From: Phylloscopus collybita | Taxonomy: Eukaryota; Chordata; Aves; Passeriformes; Phylloscopidae | Direction: 5' to 3' | Assembly: GCA_027886175.1 (NCBI GenBank) | Contig: JAJNNQ010000011.1 | Span: 4,340,001 to 4,404,000 of the forward strand | DNA: 64,000 bases | Part shown: one piece after another, positions 1 through 9,635 of the stretch | How positions within the stretch are numbered: position 1 is the first letter of the stretch | How the letters are laid out: each line of letters begins with the position of its first letter | Notes under the pieces: model-generated | What the model was told of the DNA's origin: nothing | The model's input: only the letters and a program-made list of their open reading frames with translations | The model's database searches: none | Translations under genes and position numbers: made by a program

Positions 1-440
1 TCAGGGGAGCTGGGAAGAGTCAGCAGGGAGAGAGCACTGAAAATCTCATCAGGGAGGACACTGGGATCTTCAGGGAGGAAACATGGCAGGGCACCCATGC
101 AGGGTGGAAAAGGGAAAGCCAGGAAGGGGTACCGGCAAAAGGGATGATGATCCCAAAATATCTCACCCATGGCTGTCTCCCCACCATGTTTCAATTCCTA
201 TCATTGTCCCCCACATCCCCATCTGTGGCTGTGTCCCCCTGTGTCCCCATGAATGGCCACGTCCCCCTCCATGTCCATGTGTCCCCATGTCACTCTCCAT
301 GTCTGCAAGGAAGTGTCCCTTAGGACAATGTCGAGGCAGTTTGCACATTCTCCAAGGGGTAATTAAGGACATGGACACTCAGGGGGGCAATTAGGGAAGT
401 CAAGAAGGGATTTCGGCAACAGGGGATGGATGGTGTTGGT
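1..440. repeat. Duplicated spacer with C-rich tandem repeat
   Basis: This is the left edge of block P. The stretch matches 25941-26240 and 56970-57260 directly, and 16370-16640 and 42300-42740 in reverse. Compared with those copies it carries an extra segment at about 165-310 made of degenerate TGTCCCCATG-like units. A related insertion lies at 42430-42580, and a longer one lies behind ZNF C at 18600-18840. No gene is visible; the short ORFs on both strands follow the repeat. Confidence 0.6.
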
Positions 441-1250
441 GTGCTGGGAAGGGAAAGGGTGACGGGGCTCAGCAGCTGTCAGAGGATGAGCACCCACAGG
501 CACTCAGGGGGGCTGCAGGAAGGGCAGAAGAAGCCCCTGCAGCACTTGGTCACAAAGGCACAGCAGGGGAAGAAGTCAAGAAGGGAGGAGGAAAAGGCCA
601 AGGGGAAGGCAAAGGCCATGGCAGAGTTTCTACAGCCCCTGAGGGATCAAGCCCAAGGCCCAAGGGGGCCCCAGCACCCAGGGCACCGGCTTGGCCACAA
701 GGCCCTGGCAGAGGCATTGCCCTCCTGGGCAGGGGAGAGCCCACCCAAACAGCCCCTGGCAAGGAATCAGGCTTCCAGCTGCAGGTCACAAGGACACTGC
801 AAGCAAAAATTACATTACAAGCTGTCCTCCAAATAACAACCAAGCAGACAGATCCAGCTCCTGAGTCTGGCCCACCAATCCACTCAGACCAAGAGCACAA
901 CATTTCACCATGGGATGGGATCAGATTATCCATGAGCAGGAGGAGGAGCACAGTGTGGAAAATTAAATGACTCAAGAAGCTGTTGGCAAAGAGATGACAA
1001 TGGGAAAGTGGTGAAACAAAGAACAAAGGAAATAAGAAAGCAGCTCATGTTCCGGCCCAAACGTGGAAAGGATGGGAATGGGACACAGTTTCGGGGTTCC
1101 CTGGCACACCATGGGTTAAACGAACGCTCTTCCTCCTCTTCTGTGCTGCAGCAACTCTCATCTTTGGGCCATGCAGGACACCTTGCTGAGTGCAGCTCAT
1201 TCAGCAGCTGAGCAAGGGGATGCAGGTGGCAGCCAGGCCTCCTGAGCCAC
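441..1250 (+). pseudogene. Endogenous retrovirus fragment: gag nucleocapsid-like fused to env transmembrane-like
   Basis: An old retroviral copy, internally deleted. The 5' part (about 470-800) encodes a charged Gln/Lys/Glu-rich stretch followed by a degenerate zinc-knuckle-like run (LARNQ...CR.QGHCK). It is nearly identical to the gag end of the longer copies at 15577-16190, 41713-42262 and 57429-58025. Near position 800 the sequence jumps, without protease or polymerase, to an LQAVLQI-type heptad segment that resembles the TM subunit of env. The same segment sits in env context at 61570-61640. A purine tract at about 1258-1272 follows and looks like a polypurine tract just before the LTR. 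Class I (gammaretrovirus-like) is inferred from the protease and RT in the sister copies. Confidence 0.72.
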
Positions 1251-1275
1251 AAACGACTACAAAAGGACAGGGAAT

Positions 1276-1800
1276 TGTTGAAAATGACCCCAGAATATTG
1301 GCTTTCACATTTGTGTGCTGGTCTTTATCTGTGGTTATTGATTGTAAGCACAGTGCAGTTTAGAATCCCTTTGAGCTGCTTGCTCATTTAACCTCATTGC
1401 TCATTTGAAGTCTGCACCGTGTAACTCATGGAAGCAGCAGTGGGATGAGTATTTGATGTTGATGTAGACACCTGACAGCTTCTAGAACTGATCATGGGAT
1501 GAATGTATTGTACTGTAGGCCTGGGCAAAATAGAAAATGGTCCAATACTTGTGTGTAACCCAGAGAACTGTATAAAGCAATCAGGTTGTTTCCCAGAGCT
1601 GCTGACTGACCTCTCCAAGGGATGAGATAAGGGCCACACAAACCAGAGCAGCAGAGAAGAAGGAGAGAAGAGTTTGTGAACTGTTCGCTCTCTGGGAAGT
1701 GTGAAACAACAGGATGAGGCCACAAGAAGAAATAAAAGAGATTGACCTGATCTGCAGGATGTGATGTAGATAAGCCAGAGCAGACAACAAAATAAAGTTT
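1276..1800 (+). mobile_element. LTR (family 1), probable 3' LTR of the ERV
   Basis: It starts TGTTGAAAATG directly after the purine tract of the preceding ERV fragment. A TATAAA box lies at 1571-1576 and an AATAAA poly(A) signal at 1731-1736, the usual order of U3-R-U5. Copies lie at 27247 onward (+) and 63250-64000 (reverse). The 3' end is not clear; 1800 is approximate. Positions 1800-2159 hold further duplicated sequence (also 27790-28083) in which I see no gene. Confidence 0.6.
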
Positions 1801-2159
1801 CTAAACCATCAAAAGCTGCAAGAATGTTTGAACAGCACATGAAACTCATGAATATGTATGTACCTCAGTAAAGGAACAGCACATAGATAAGGCTGCATTA
1901 ATGTGCAGGGTGTTCCTTGGATGATGGCCAGGAACACACCAGCACTGGACATTGTCCCAGTTTTTTCCCTTATTGGACTTTTGGAAAATATTCTAAGACT
2001 GAGCTTTCGTTTTTCAAGAATTGAGCTCACTGACAATAATCCCAAAACCAAAGAGGAACCAGGAAGCAAAAACAGAGTCAGTGAGTGAATCTATTTGGAG
2101 AGAGAGCTGGGGACTTGGAGATAAGGAAGGAACGAGATAAACTCATCAGTTTCAGAAAA

Positions 2160-2534
2160 TGTTACTCATTGACAGGGACTGCTGCTCAGCCAAGATCCTG
2201 CTGAATTCCTCAACACGGAGAAGAAGAACAAAGCCTGAACAGAGCCAGGAATATCGGATGTTATACAAAAGGGGGGTGCATATTAACGAGGACATGCAGC
2301 AATAGGATCGGGAAGTCTGAACTTTCCAAGGACCTTCGCCAGCGGGCAAAGGGAGAGGGAGATGCAGAAGGGAAAATCAGGATAAAAAGGAGGCTGCGAA
2401 CTGCAACAACTGGAGAGACCGCATGGCAAATGCCGCATGGCCTCTCCCTTTGTTCATGAATAAAGTCACTTTTACAGGACTCCTCTGGCTCCTTCGGGCA
2501 CAGAAACCTCTGGCGATGCCAATTTTCCCGCACA
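2160..2534 (+). mobile_element. Solo LTR (family 2), 375 bp
   Basis: Bounded by TGTTACTC at the start and CGCACA at the end. A TATA-like ATAAAAA lies at 2392-2398 and AATAAA at 2459-2464. The copies at 28084-28458 (+) and 37979-38353 (-) have exactly the same 375-bp length, which supports the ends. A truncated copy is at 63098-63228. The LTR abuts the CpG island that follows, so the island may carry LTR-derived sequence on its flank. The element is missing at the matching edge of the ZNF B island (12390) and of the 61660 island. Confidence 0.65.
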
Positions 2535-3130
2535 GGCCCGGGGACAGCGCAGCGCCTCCGTCCTACCCACAGGAACCGGGACGAGCCAGCGCTGCTCCGG
2601 CCCCGGCTCCTGCCCAGGCACCCGCGGGAAGGAGACCGCGGGCAGCCGCTCCCGCAGCGCCCTCAGGGCACGGGGAACACGGCGCGGACACGGCACAACC
2701 CAGCCACAGCCAGAGCCCCCTGCCGCCCCCTCCGCCCGCAGCCAGCCCCGAGCCCCGGCACAACCCAGCGCGGCTCCCACCTGCGCCGGGGCCGCCTCCG
2801 AGCTCCGCCGCCGCCGCCTCCTCCACACACAGGATCCGAAAATGGCGCCCCTGAAAAGCCAGGGCTTTCCTTCTGCCCGCTCTGCCCAATCACCGTGCAG
2901 CCAGAGCCAGGAGTGACGGCACCATCAGCCAATGGAAGCGAGGCAGGGGCGGGCTCTGCACACGCCCCAGCCCCGCCCCGCGCTCTCAGGCCCCGCCCCC
3001 GGGCTGTCTGAGGGCAAAGCCGCAGATGAGGAACAGCCCTGGGACGGGCCCGGGCCCGAGGCGGGATGGAGCTGAAAACACAAACAAAGTTCTCCGCACC
3101 TCCCGCACCGCCTTGCCCAGCCCTGCCTGC
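2535..3130. promoter_or_regulatory. CpG island with divergent promoter character (head of ZNF A)
   Basis: Very GC- and CpG-rich. CCAAT boxes lie at 2886-2890 and 2929-2933, a TGACG half-site at 2914-2918, and GC boxes of the CCCCGCCC type at about 2965-3000. On the minus strand a GCAG|GTGGGAG sequence gives a splice donor at 2779-2780. This suggests a first exon at about 2781-2860 transcribed away from ZNF A. The island recurs at 11880-12385, 28459-29060, 37390-37978 and 61660-62215, with the CCAAT and GC boxes conserved. No mature product of the leftward transcript is visible. Confidence 0.6.
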
Positions 3131-3479
3131 TGGGTGCCTCCGACTCAGAGGGAAGCCCTGAAGCCTCACTTCTCCTATCCCTTAAACTACGAGCCTCAGT
3201 TCGTCACTTTGATTTCCCCGAAAAAGGGAAAAATGCCCCAATCTCCTGTCGATGAGTGGAAGAGGGGAGAGATTTCTGGCAGAAAACTCCAAAATTTCAG
3301 AGCTCGACAATGAGAAGTAAATGAAGACCCTTAAAATCAGCCTCCCCTGACGCCTCCCTCCTTCCAGCTCCACCTCCTCCCCCGGCAGAGCAGGGAGACA
3401 GGGAATGGGGCCATGGTCAGTTCGTGCCCCGGGGCTTTTCCGGCTGCTCAGGGACAGGAGCTGTTCCCCTGCTGCACCC

Positions 3480-3808
3480 TGAGCTCCCTCCCACAGCAGA
3501 GTTCTCCAGGAACTCCCAGTGAGAGCGATTCTGGGAGGGAAAGCGCTCCCAGTTCCTTCCCGCTGCTCCCAGGATCGCTCCCGGTGCCGCGCGGGGCGGG
3601 GCCGCTTTGGAACCCCCCCGGGGCAGAGCGCGGCTGCTTTTGGGTGTCGGCACCGCCCGGGCCGGGCTGGGAGCGGAGGAGGAGCGGGAGGAAGAGGAGG
3701 GACAGAGGAGGAAGAGGAGGAGCAGCAACACCACGCGGTTTTCCCGCCCGCCCGCTCCGGCCGCAGCTCCCCCGGCTCCGGCAGCATCGCGCACCCCGGA
3801 ACCCGCAG
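3480..3808 (+). promoter_or_regulatory. Proximal CpG island and non-coding exon 1 of ZNF A
   Basis: A second CpG-rich patch with a GAGGAGGA-rich run at about 3670-3725 ends in a strong splice donor, CCGCAG|GTGAGC, after 3808. The equivalent donors lie after 29734 in ZNF E, and on the minus strand at 11194 (ZNF B) and 36705 (ZNF F). No long start-to-donor coding frame continues into exon 2, so I take it as 5' UTR. The transcription start is not determined. Confidence 0.6.
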
Positions 3809-4132
3809 GTGAGCGGGGAGAGGGAGCTCGCCCCAAATCCATCGGGGGAGGGGCTCCGAGAGGGTTTTTTTTTCGGGGCAGGGGATGTTTGGCTCTTGCA
3901 GGACTCCAAAGCCGAGGCGGAGATGCCCCTGGAGGGATCTTGCGGGGTCCCAGGTGGCGATGGCCCGGTCCTGGCGGGCAGAGCCTGGAGATGAGCGGGG
4001 TCCGGGACTCCGAGGCTGAAAGGGGCGCTGACTTCTGCAGCTGCACTTGGGCAGCGGGACCATCAAACCAAACGCGCTCAGCCCTTGTTTTCCCACCCAA
4101 ACCAGGATCTCGTATTCCCAAACCTTGGCCGG

Positions 4133-5620
4133 ATGGAGGAGGATGGGGCCGCGAGAAAGAGGGAGATGGCCCTGGAGCCCCAGGCAGGTGAGGAGGAAGT
4201 CACTGCCCCTTTCCCCCTCTCTCCTGCTCCATCTCCCAGCCCAGCCCGGCCCCCAGCTGTAGGACAACCCCGCTGTCAATGCCGTCCTGCCGGGGGTGCA
4301 CTGGGGGGATCTGCTTCCCCTTCCCTGTGGCACAGAGGCAAATCCCATCCTCTCCTTGTCCTTCTTCTCCCAGACACGGCGCTGAGGACGGAGAGCAGGG
4401 AGGACAAATCCCCGCGGCAGAAACTCGTGGAAGAGGCCGTTTTGAGCAGCTCCACGGTGCAGGAATCTGACATGGAGGAAAATCCCCAGAGATCCCGCAC
4501 GAGGAGGGGCTGCAAAGGCAGATCTCGGGGATCCCAGGAGGGAAGACCCACCCTGGGACAGGGAAACGGCGGGAGCTCAGAGCTGGGCATCCCTGAGCAG
4601 CTTCACGATAGGGAGAAGCCCCACAAGTGCTCGAAATGTGAGAAGAGCTTCAGCTGGAGATCCTCCCTCATCACCCACCGGCGCATCCACATCGGGGAGA
4701 GGCCCTATGAGTGTCTTGAGTGTGGGAAGCACTTCAGTGATAGCTCCAACCTGACTGTCCACCAGAGGAGCCACACGGGGGCACGGCCCTACGAGTGTGG
4801 GGAGTGTGGGATGAGCTTCAGCCAGAGGTACAACCTGACCCGCCACCAGATGAGCCACAAGGGGGAACGGCCCTACGAGTGTCCCAAGTGTGGGAAGAGA
4901 TTTATCCACAAATCCAACCTGATCCTCCACCAGAGAATCCACACAGGGAAACGGCCCTTTGAGTGTGGGGAGTGTGGGAAGAGCTTCATTCAGAGCTCCC
5001 ATCTGACTGTCCACCAGAGGAGCCACACTGGGGAGAGGCCCTATGAGTGTGACCAGTGCAGGAAGAGGTTTCATACCAGCTCTGATCTCCTCAACCACAA
5101 GCGGATTCACACGGATGAGAGGCCCTTCCGCTGCCCTGACTGCAGGATGGGCTTCAAGCGAAACACCCACCTTGTCAGGCACCGGCGCATCCACACCGGG
5201 GAGAGGCCTTACGAGTGTCCTGAATGTGGGAAGAGCTTCAGTGGTAGCTCCAACCTGATTGTCCAGCAGAGGATCCACACAGGTGAACGACCCTATGAGT
5301 GTGGGGAGTGTGGGAAGAGCTTCACTCAGGGCTCCCACCTGATTCTCCACCAGAGAAGCCACACTGGGGAGAGGCCCTACGAGTGTGACCAGTGCAGGAA
5401 GGGGTTTCAGAGCAGCTCCCATCTCCTCCTGCACCAGCGGATTCACACGGAGGAGAGGCCCTTCCGCTGCCCCGACTGTGGGATGGGCTTTAAGCACAAC
5501 TCCCACCTCATCAGGCACCGGCGCATCCACACCGGGGAGAGGCCCTACGAGTGTCCTGAGTGTGGGAAGAGTTTTTCTAAGAGCTCTCACTTGACCCAAC
5601 ACCAATGGAGCCACCACTAA
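4133..5620 (+). CDS. C2H2 zinc-finger protein ZNF A (type 1, 12 fingers)
   Basis: Coding exons are 4133-4187 (55 nt) and 4374-5620 (1247 nt). They join in phase 1 and give 433 residues. Exon 2 begins at 4106 after CCAAACCAG, the donor CAG|GTGAGG follows 4187, and the acceptor CTCCCAG precedes 4374. The first 101 residues are an acidic and basic leader without KRAB or SCAN features. Twelve 28-residue C2H2 fingers fill the rest, with TGERPYE-type linkers. Finger 8 has lost its first zinc-binding histidine (IVQQRIH). Fingers 5-8 and 9-12 are a four-finger tandem duplication; the paralogue ZNF F (35245-36383) has one set. The product should be a nuclear DNA-binding protein; its target is unknown. 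The 186-nt intron has no in-frame stop, so retaining it would keep the frame. Confidence 0.9.
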   Translation: MEEDGAARKREMALEPQAGEEEVTAPFPLSPAPSPSPARPPAVGQPRCQCRPAGGALGGSASPSLWHRGKSHPLLVLLLPDTALRTESREDKSPRQKLVEEAVLSSSTVQESDMEENPQRSRTRRGCKGRSRGSQEGRPTLGQGNGGSSELGIPEQLHDREKPHKCSKCEKSFSWRSSLITHRRIHIGERPYECLECGKHFSDSSNLTVHQRSHTGARPYECGECGMSFSQRYNLTRHQMSHKGERPYECPKCGKRFIHKSNLILHQRIHTGKRPFECGECGKSFIQSSHLTVHQRSHTGERPYECDQCRKRFHTSSDLLNHKRIHTDERPFRCPDCRMGFKRNTHLVRHRRIHTGERPYECPECGKSFSGSSNLIVQQRIHTGERPYECGECGKSFTQGSHLILHQRSHTGERPYECDQCRKGFQSSSHLLLHQRIHTEERPFRCPDCGMGFKHNSHLIRHRRIHTGERPYECPECGKSFSKSSHLTQHQWSHH

Positions 5621-5996
5621 GGGAAGCCCTGGGAATGCCCTGAGAACGGGAAGAGCTTCGTGCGCTGCTCCAGCTCCATCCCCCGTGGGAGGATCGGTGT
5701 TGGGTGTCACTGAAGGCATCCTGGTGCCAGCATCCCAACAGCTGTGGTGACATTGTCCCCTGATGAGCATCCTGGTGCCATCGTGTCCCCTCCCTCCGGA
5801 TGTCTCCAGCGCCTGCCGTGCCTCCCTCACCCCTCTGTGTGTGCCTGTCCTGCCTGCTGTGTCCCGGTCCCTCCTGTGTGTCCCTGTCCCCTGTGTCCCT
5901 GTCCCTTGCCCCCAGTGGGGCCACAGTCCCTGAGGTCCCAGGCCCTGTACCTCAAGGTGTCCCCGTGTCCCACAGGGTGTCCCCCTGTCCCTCAGG

Positions 5997-6572
5997 ATGT
6001 TCCCATGGCTGCTTCTGACGCTGAGCATCTTCACCTGTCCTGTCACAGGTAGGGACATCCCACGACACCCTGTGACACTCCATGACATCCAATGACACCC
6101 TTAGTCCTTTGATTTTGGCTCCTTCCTCTCCCCATTTTGGCTCCTTGTCCCCTGATTTGGGTCCCTTTGCCCTATTTTGGATCCTTTGCCTCATTTCTCA
6201 TCCTTTCCTCCAATTTTGGGTGCCCTCCCCTTGACTTTGACACATTTTTGGGTGCATCCCTCCTCCTCCAACCCTCACTCACCAGCCCCTGTCCCCACAG
6301 GCGTGTCCCCAACTGTGCCCCCAACTGTCCCCATGTACCACATGGACTCAGTGCCCACCGTCCTGGATGCCCTTAAGTCCTCAACCCAGGACTGTGGATC
6401 TCCTCTTCCAGGAGATCCAGAGCTGGTCTGGCTTCCTGGGGACATTGGTTGCACTAGGGCTCGGGGTGGGTGGCCTGGTGGTGTTGGTGGGAAGGGGTTT
6501 GGGGTCATCTTGGGACTGACCATGGGTCTTGTCCACTCTGCAGTGAGGAGCAGCCCCAGCTGGGGAGCCTGA
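5997..6572 (+). CDS. Unrecognised small predicted type-I membrane protein (copy 1)
   Basis: Two exons, 5997-6048 and 6301-6572, give 107 residues. Exon 1 encodes a signal peptide (MFPWLLLTLSIF...) and ends CACAG|GTAGGG in phase 1. Exon 2 follows CCCCACAG. The predicted ectodomain is Pro/Ser/Asp-rich with two cysteines, and a hydrophobic stretch (GVILGLTMGLV) near the C-terminus could span the membrane. A poly(A) signal AATAAA lies at 6821-6826. The inverted copy at 34306-34869 keeps both splice sites and the same frame, with a 12-nt in-frame deletion and five amino-acid changes by hand comparison. A second frame of exon 2 also encodes a hydrophobic run (LGTLVALGLGVGGLVVL), so the true frame or a further splice is unsettled. 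I do not recognise the family. Confidence 0.42.
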
Positions 6573-7447
6573 GATGAAAGGGAGCAAGGAGAGTTTGGAT
6601 TCTGAGCCAGATGGACACCAGAGCCATGGATCCCCCTCTGGCTGGACACTGGTCCAGATGGGCACCAGAGGCACGGATCCCAGCTGAACTCTGGTCTGGA
6701 TGGTCCCTGGCCCTGCAGCCCCCCAGCCTGGCCAGTCCCCAGCCCAGATGGCCACCAATCTGGCAACACCCCAGCCCACCCCACTGGCCCACCAGCTCAT
6801 CCCAACCCCAAAACCCCCAAAATAAACCCAATTCCAGAACATCGCCTCCAGGTGATCCCTGCAGAGTGAGGGGGAAACTGAGGCACGGGCTGGGGGTGTC
6901 TGGGGTGACAGGGGAGGACTTCATGACCCACCCTGGAGACCCCCAAACAAGCACCCACTCCCCAAATTGTCACTGCAGCATCCCAGGACCCCCAGCTGTC
7001 ACATCCAGGGGGCTCCAGGAGCCACCGTGACCCCGCAGTCCCTGCCAGGGGTGACCCGCGGTGTCTCCCCGGTGTCACTGGGATGTCCCCAGCGGGAGAA
7101 GTGACATCACCTCCTGGAGGAGGAGGAGGAGGAGAGGTGAGGGTGTGACTCAAACTCCTGCCTGCTCACATTGGGAATCCCCTACAGGAACCAGGGCCGA
7201 GTGTGGGTGCAGCAGCGGAGGTACCTTGGGGGATTGGGGTTGGGACACAGGGACAGTCCCCAAAGTCCCCAGAGTCCCCTGGGGGATGTGGCGTGCAGGG
7301 GGTGCAAGGTAGCAGAGCATCCTCAGTGGGATGTGGGGGGGTGGGAGTCGTGGGGGTGACCCCAAAAATGTTGTCACTGCCTTGCTTTGGGGCACTGGTG
7401 ACAAGTTGGGTTAGTGCAGACACAACCTCCACATTCAGGCTGGGAAT
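6573..7447. other. 3' UTR of the small gene and unassigned spacer
   Basis: The AATAAA at 6821-6826 probably ends the small gene. Beyond it, a GGAGGAGGAGG run at about 7116-7136 ends in a donor-like GAG|GTGAGG, near a TGACATCAC element at about 7102. The stretch could be the head of another transcript, but no coding exon can be supported. The whole stretch is repeated in reverse at 33461-34057. Confidence 0.3.
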
Positions 7448-7960
7448 ACTTACAGGGTCTCCCACCTCTTAATTTGACTGATCCTGAAATAACTTGGGAA
7501 CATGGAAACAGCGAGCGCAGAGAGAATATGGGATGGGGATTTGTAGGAAAGCACCCCACACCTGAGGAAGCGTTTTCCATACAGGGAAAGGTTTGGCTCA
7601 CACCTTGTATTGCTTATAAGGTAAAGGACCGAGAAACTTCTTTGCTGTCCTGACACTACTTGGATCAATGCCAAGACCAGCACCTGTTGGACTTTGTTGC
7701 TGTTCTTCAAATCCTGTACCTCTTGCTATCAGCAGTTTGCCAGTGGAGCACTCTTTGATCGTTAAGTAGATAAGAGAGAGAACAAAGGGGCTTGGGGCAT
7801 TTTCGAGGTGTTGCAGCAGGTGGATGGGACCTGTCCCTATCCTGAGCTTGGCTTTGTTCTTTCTTTTGTATTATTTTCTTTCTTTCATTAAACCTTTTTG
7901 ATTTTTCAAGCCATACTCAACCATGCTGTCTCGCTAATGGATTTAAGCCATTTCTCTGCA
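7448..7960 (+). mobile_element. LTR-like element (family 3)
   Basis: It has a TATA-like CTTATAAGG at about 7613-7621 and an ATTAAA poly(A) signal at about 7887, spaced as in an LTR. It contains a short open frame (PPLNLTDPEITWEH...) that I cannot assign. The reverse copy is at 32931-33460. Both ends are approximate. Confidence 0.4.
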
Positions 7961-8340
7961 AGGGCTGGACCCTCAGAGGTCCTGGGAACCCCACCAGGGA
8001 TCAGTGTTCCAAAGCGTTGCAGTGAAACACATCGGGGGCTGCCAGCTCTGCAGCTGGGCCTCCCCTGGGCTGCTGCGGCCCAGGGCCCAAAGGCTGGAGC
8101 TGCAGCCTTGCTCCTGTCTCAGGAACAGGAGCCTCCTGCAGGCCCGTGTCCCCTCCATGTCCCCGGCAGGAGGGAGGGCTCTGAGGCACAGGGGGTGCTG
8201 GCAGGAGGGGCTGCTCTGGCCAGCTGGGGGCCTCTGAGAAATGCCCAAAGCCTTGTGCTCTCTGCAGCTGGCCAAGGAGAGCAGCAGGGCTGAAGGGTTC
8301 GTGTGCCACAGCCAGCCCGAGCTGGGGAGCCCTCAGGGCC
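7961..8340. other. Core of a duplicated segment without differences between copies
   Basis: With its flanks (about 7880-8374) this sequence matches the reverse complement of about 32500-32990 base for base in my comparison, although both sides differ. Overlapping frames of 131, 100 and 77 codons are identical in the two copies, which fixes the nucleotide identity. I see no gene model here: no splice sites that fit and no recognisable domain. Confidence 0.6.
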
Positions 8341-9190
8341 CCGTGCCAGAGGCGGCCCTGGGGAATGGCACCGGGAATGGGGACAGGGAATGGCACCGGG
8401 AATGGGGACAGGGAATGGGAATGGGACAGGAAATATGAGACAGGGACTGGGAATAGAACTGGGAATGGGGACGGGGACCAAGGATTGGACCAGGAATACT
8501 GGACTGGGACTAGGAATGGAGAGGGGGATCAGGAATGAGGGCAGGGATTGGGAATGGGGACGAGGTCCAGGAATGGGATGAGGAATATTAACAGGAACCG
8601 GGAATGGGACCGCAAATGCGGACAGAGATTGGGAATATGGACAGGGACCAGGAATGGGACTGGAAATATGAGACAGGAACTTGGAATGATACATAGAATA
8701 GGGACAGAGACCAAAATTGGGCCCAGGAGTACTGGACTGGGAATGGGACAGGGAATACGGGACAGGGACCAGGAATGGGACTGGAAACACATGAGTATTC
8801 CCAGGAATACGGTAATACAGGAATATGGGAAGGGGGAAGGGAACATGGAAACAGGACAGATAACAGGGAAACAGAAACCAGGGAGAGACTATGGAATATG
8901 GATTAGGAAGATGGGTCCAGGATTGGAAACAGGAATATGGGAAGGGGATGGGGAATACTGCAGTTAAAATGTGGGAGCTGCAGTGGGACCAAGAATACGA
9001 GAATGGGAAGAGGGTAGGGAATGTGGGACTGGGAATATGGGAACATCAAGCAGAAAATACTGGATAGGGACAGGGAATGAGACCGGGAATGGGATCCAGA
9101 CTGGAATGGGAGCAGGACAGGACTGTGAGTGGAATGACAGAGGAACGGGTGGCGGGCAGGGGTGGTGACAGCGGGGAGAGCGGGATCCTG
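8340..9190 (+). repeat. G/A-rich degenerate minisatellite
   Basis: About 850 bp of variants of GGGAATGGGACAGGGA with unit lengths of roughly 10-20 bp, broken by AATATGGGA and AGGAATACTGGA forms. The reverse copy at 31720-32530 differs by unit gain and loss as well as base changes; for example, one 20-nt unit near 8375 is absent there. The ORFs on both strands (Met-Gly-Thr or Phe-Pro-Val rich) are repeat translations, not genes. Confidence 0.85.
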
Positions 9191-9436
9191 GACAGTAGAC
9201 ACTGGGAACTGGAACAGGGGGACATCAGGAGAGTTCTGAGGCAGGAGGTCCTTGATCAGCTGCCCAAGAACTCAGCCAGGGTCTCCCAGCACAGCTGGAG
9301 CTGCTCAGCCTGGGGAGCCCAAAGCCCTGAGCAACCCCCAAGTCCTGCCAGGAACCCTCAAGTCCCTCATACCCAGCATCTCCCACATCCCCTGCAAGAT
9401 CTGCCCATGTCCTCATCCTTGTCTTTGTTTAAAATC

Positions 9437-9442
9437 TTTATT
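9437..9442 (-). terminator. Poly(A) signal of ZNF B
   Basis: TTTATT on the plus strand reads AATAAA on the minus strand, about 195 nt beyond the ZNF B stop. The same signal lies behind the paralogue ZNF E at 31486-31491, at the same distance from its stop. The surrounding 9191-9635 is 3' flank that matches 31293-31720 in reverse. Confidence 0.7.
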
Positions 9443-9635
9443 TTTACCTTGGTTTTGGGAGTTTTGAAAGGATAAAGAGAAATGAAAGGAAAATCCTGGC
9501 AAGGGGAACCAGGAGGCTGTGGAGTCACCAACCAGGTGTTCCTGGGGATCAGCCAGCACTGATCCTCCCATGGGAGATGGAGCTGGAGCAGCGCACGAAG
9601 CTCTTCCTGCACTCAGGACACTCCCAGGGCTTCCC

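Noticed and set aside
1394..1849. ORFs in the family-1 LTR (also 27463-27812 and 63523-63957)
   Set aside because: They lie across TATA and AATAAA signals of the LTR and are antisense to it; Ser/Phe/Leu-rich composition only.
4600..5620. Regularly spaced 84-nt repeats that resemble an array such as CRISPR
   Set aside because: The period is that of C2H2 fingers in a coding exon; the genome is clearly vertebrate.
4577..6088. 503-codon minus-strand ORF antisense to ZNF A, and similar ones at 9726-10400, 30555-31202 and 34672-35952
   Set aside because: The 84-nt finger period leaves one antisense frame free of stops. The product is a repeat of [18 protein letters not shown] units that mirrors the fingers, with no independent start, splice or domain evidence.
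8119..9200. ORFs of 92-223 codons in the minisatellite (also 31357-32550)
   Set aside because: Low-complexity translations of a degenerate tandem repeat; frames differ between the two copies.
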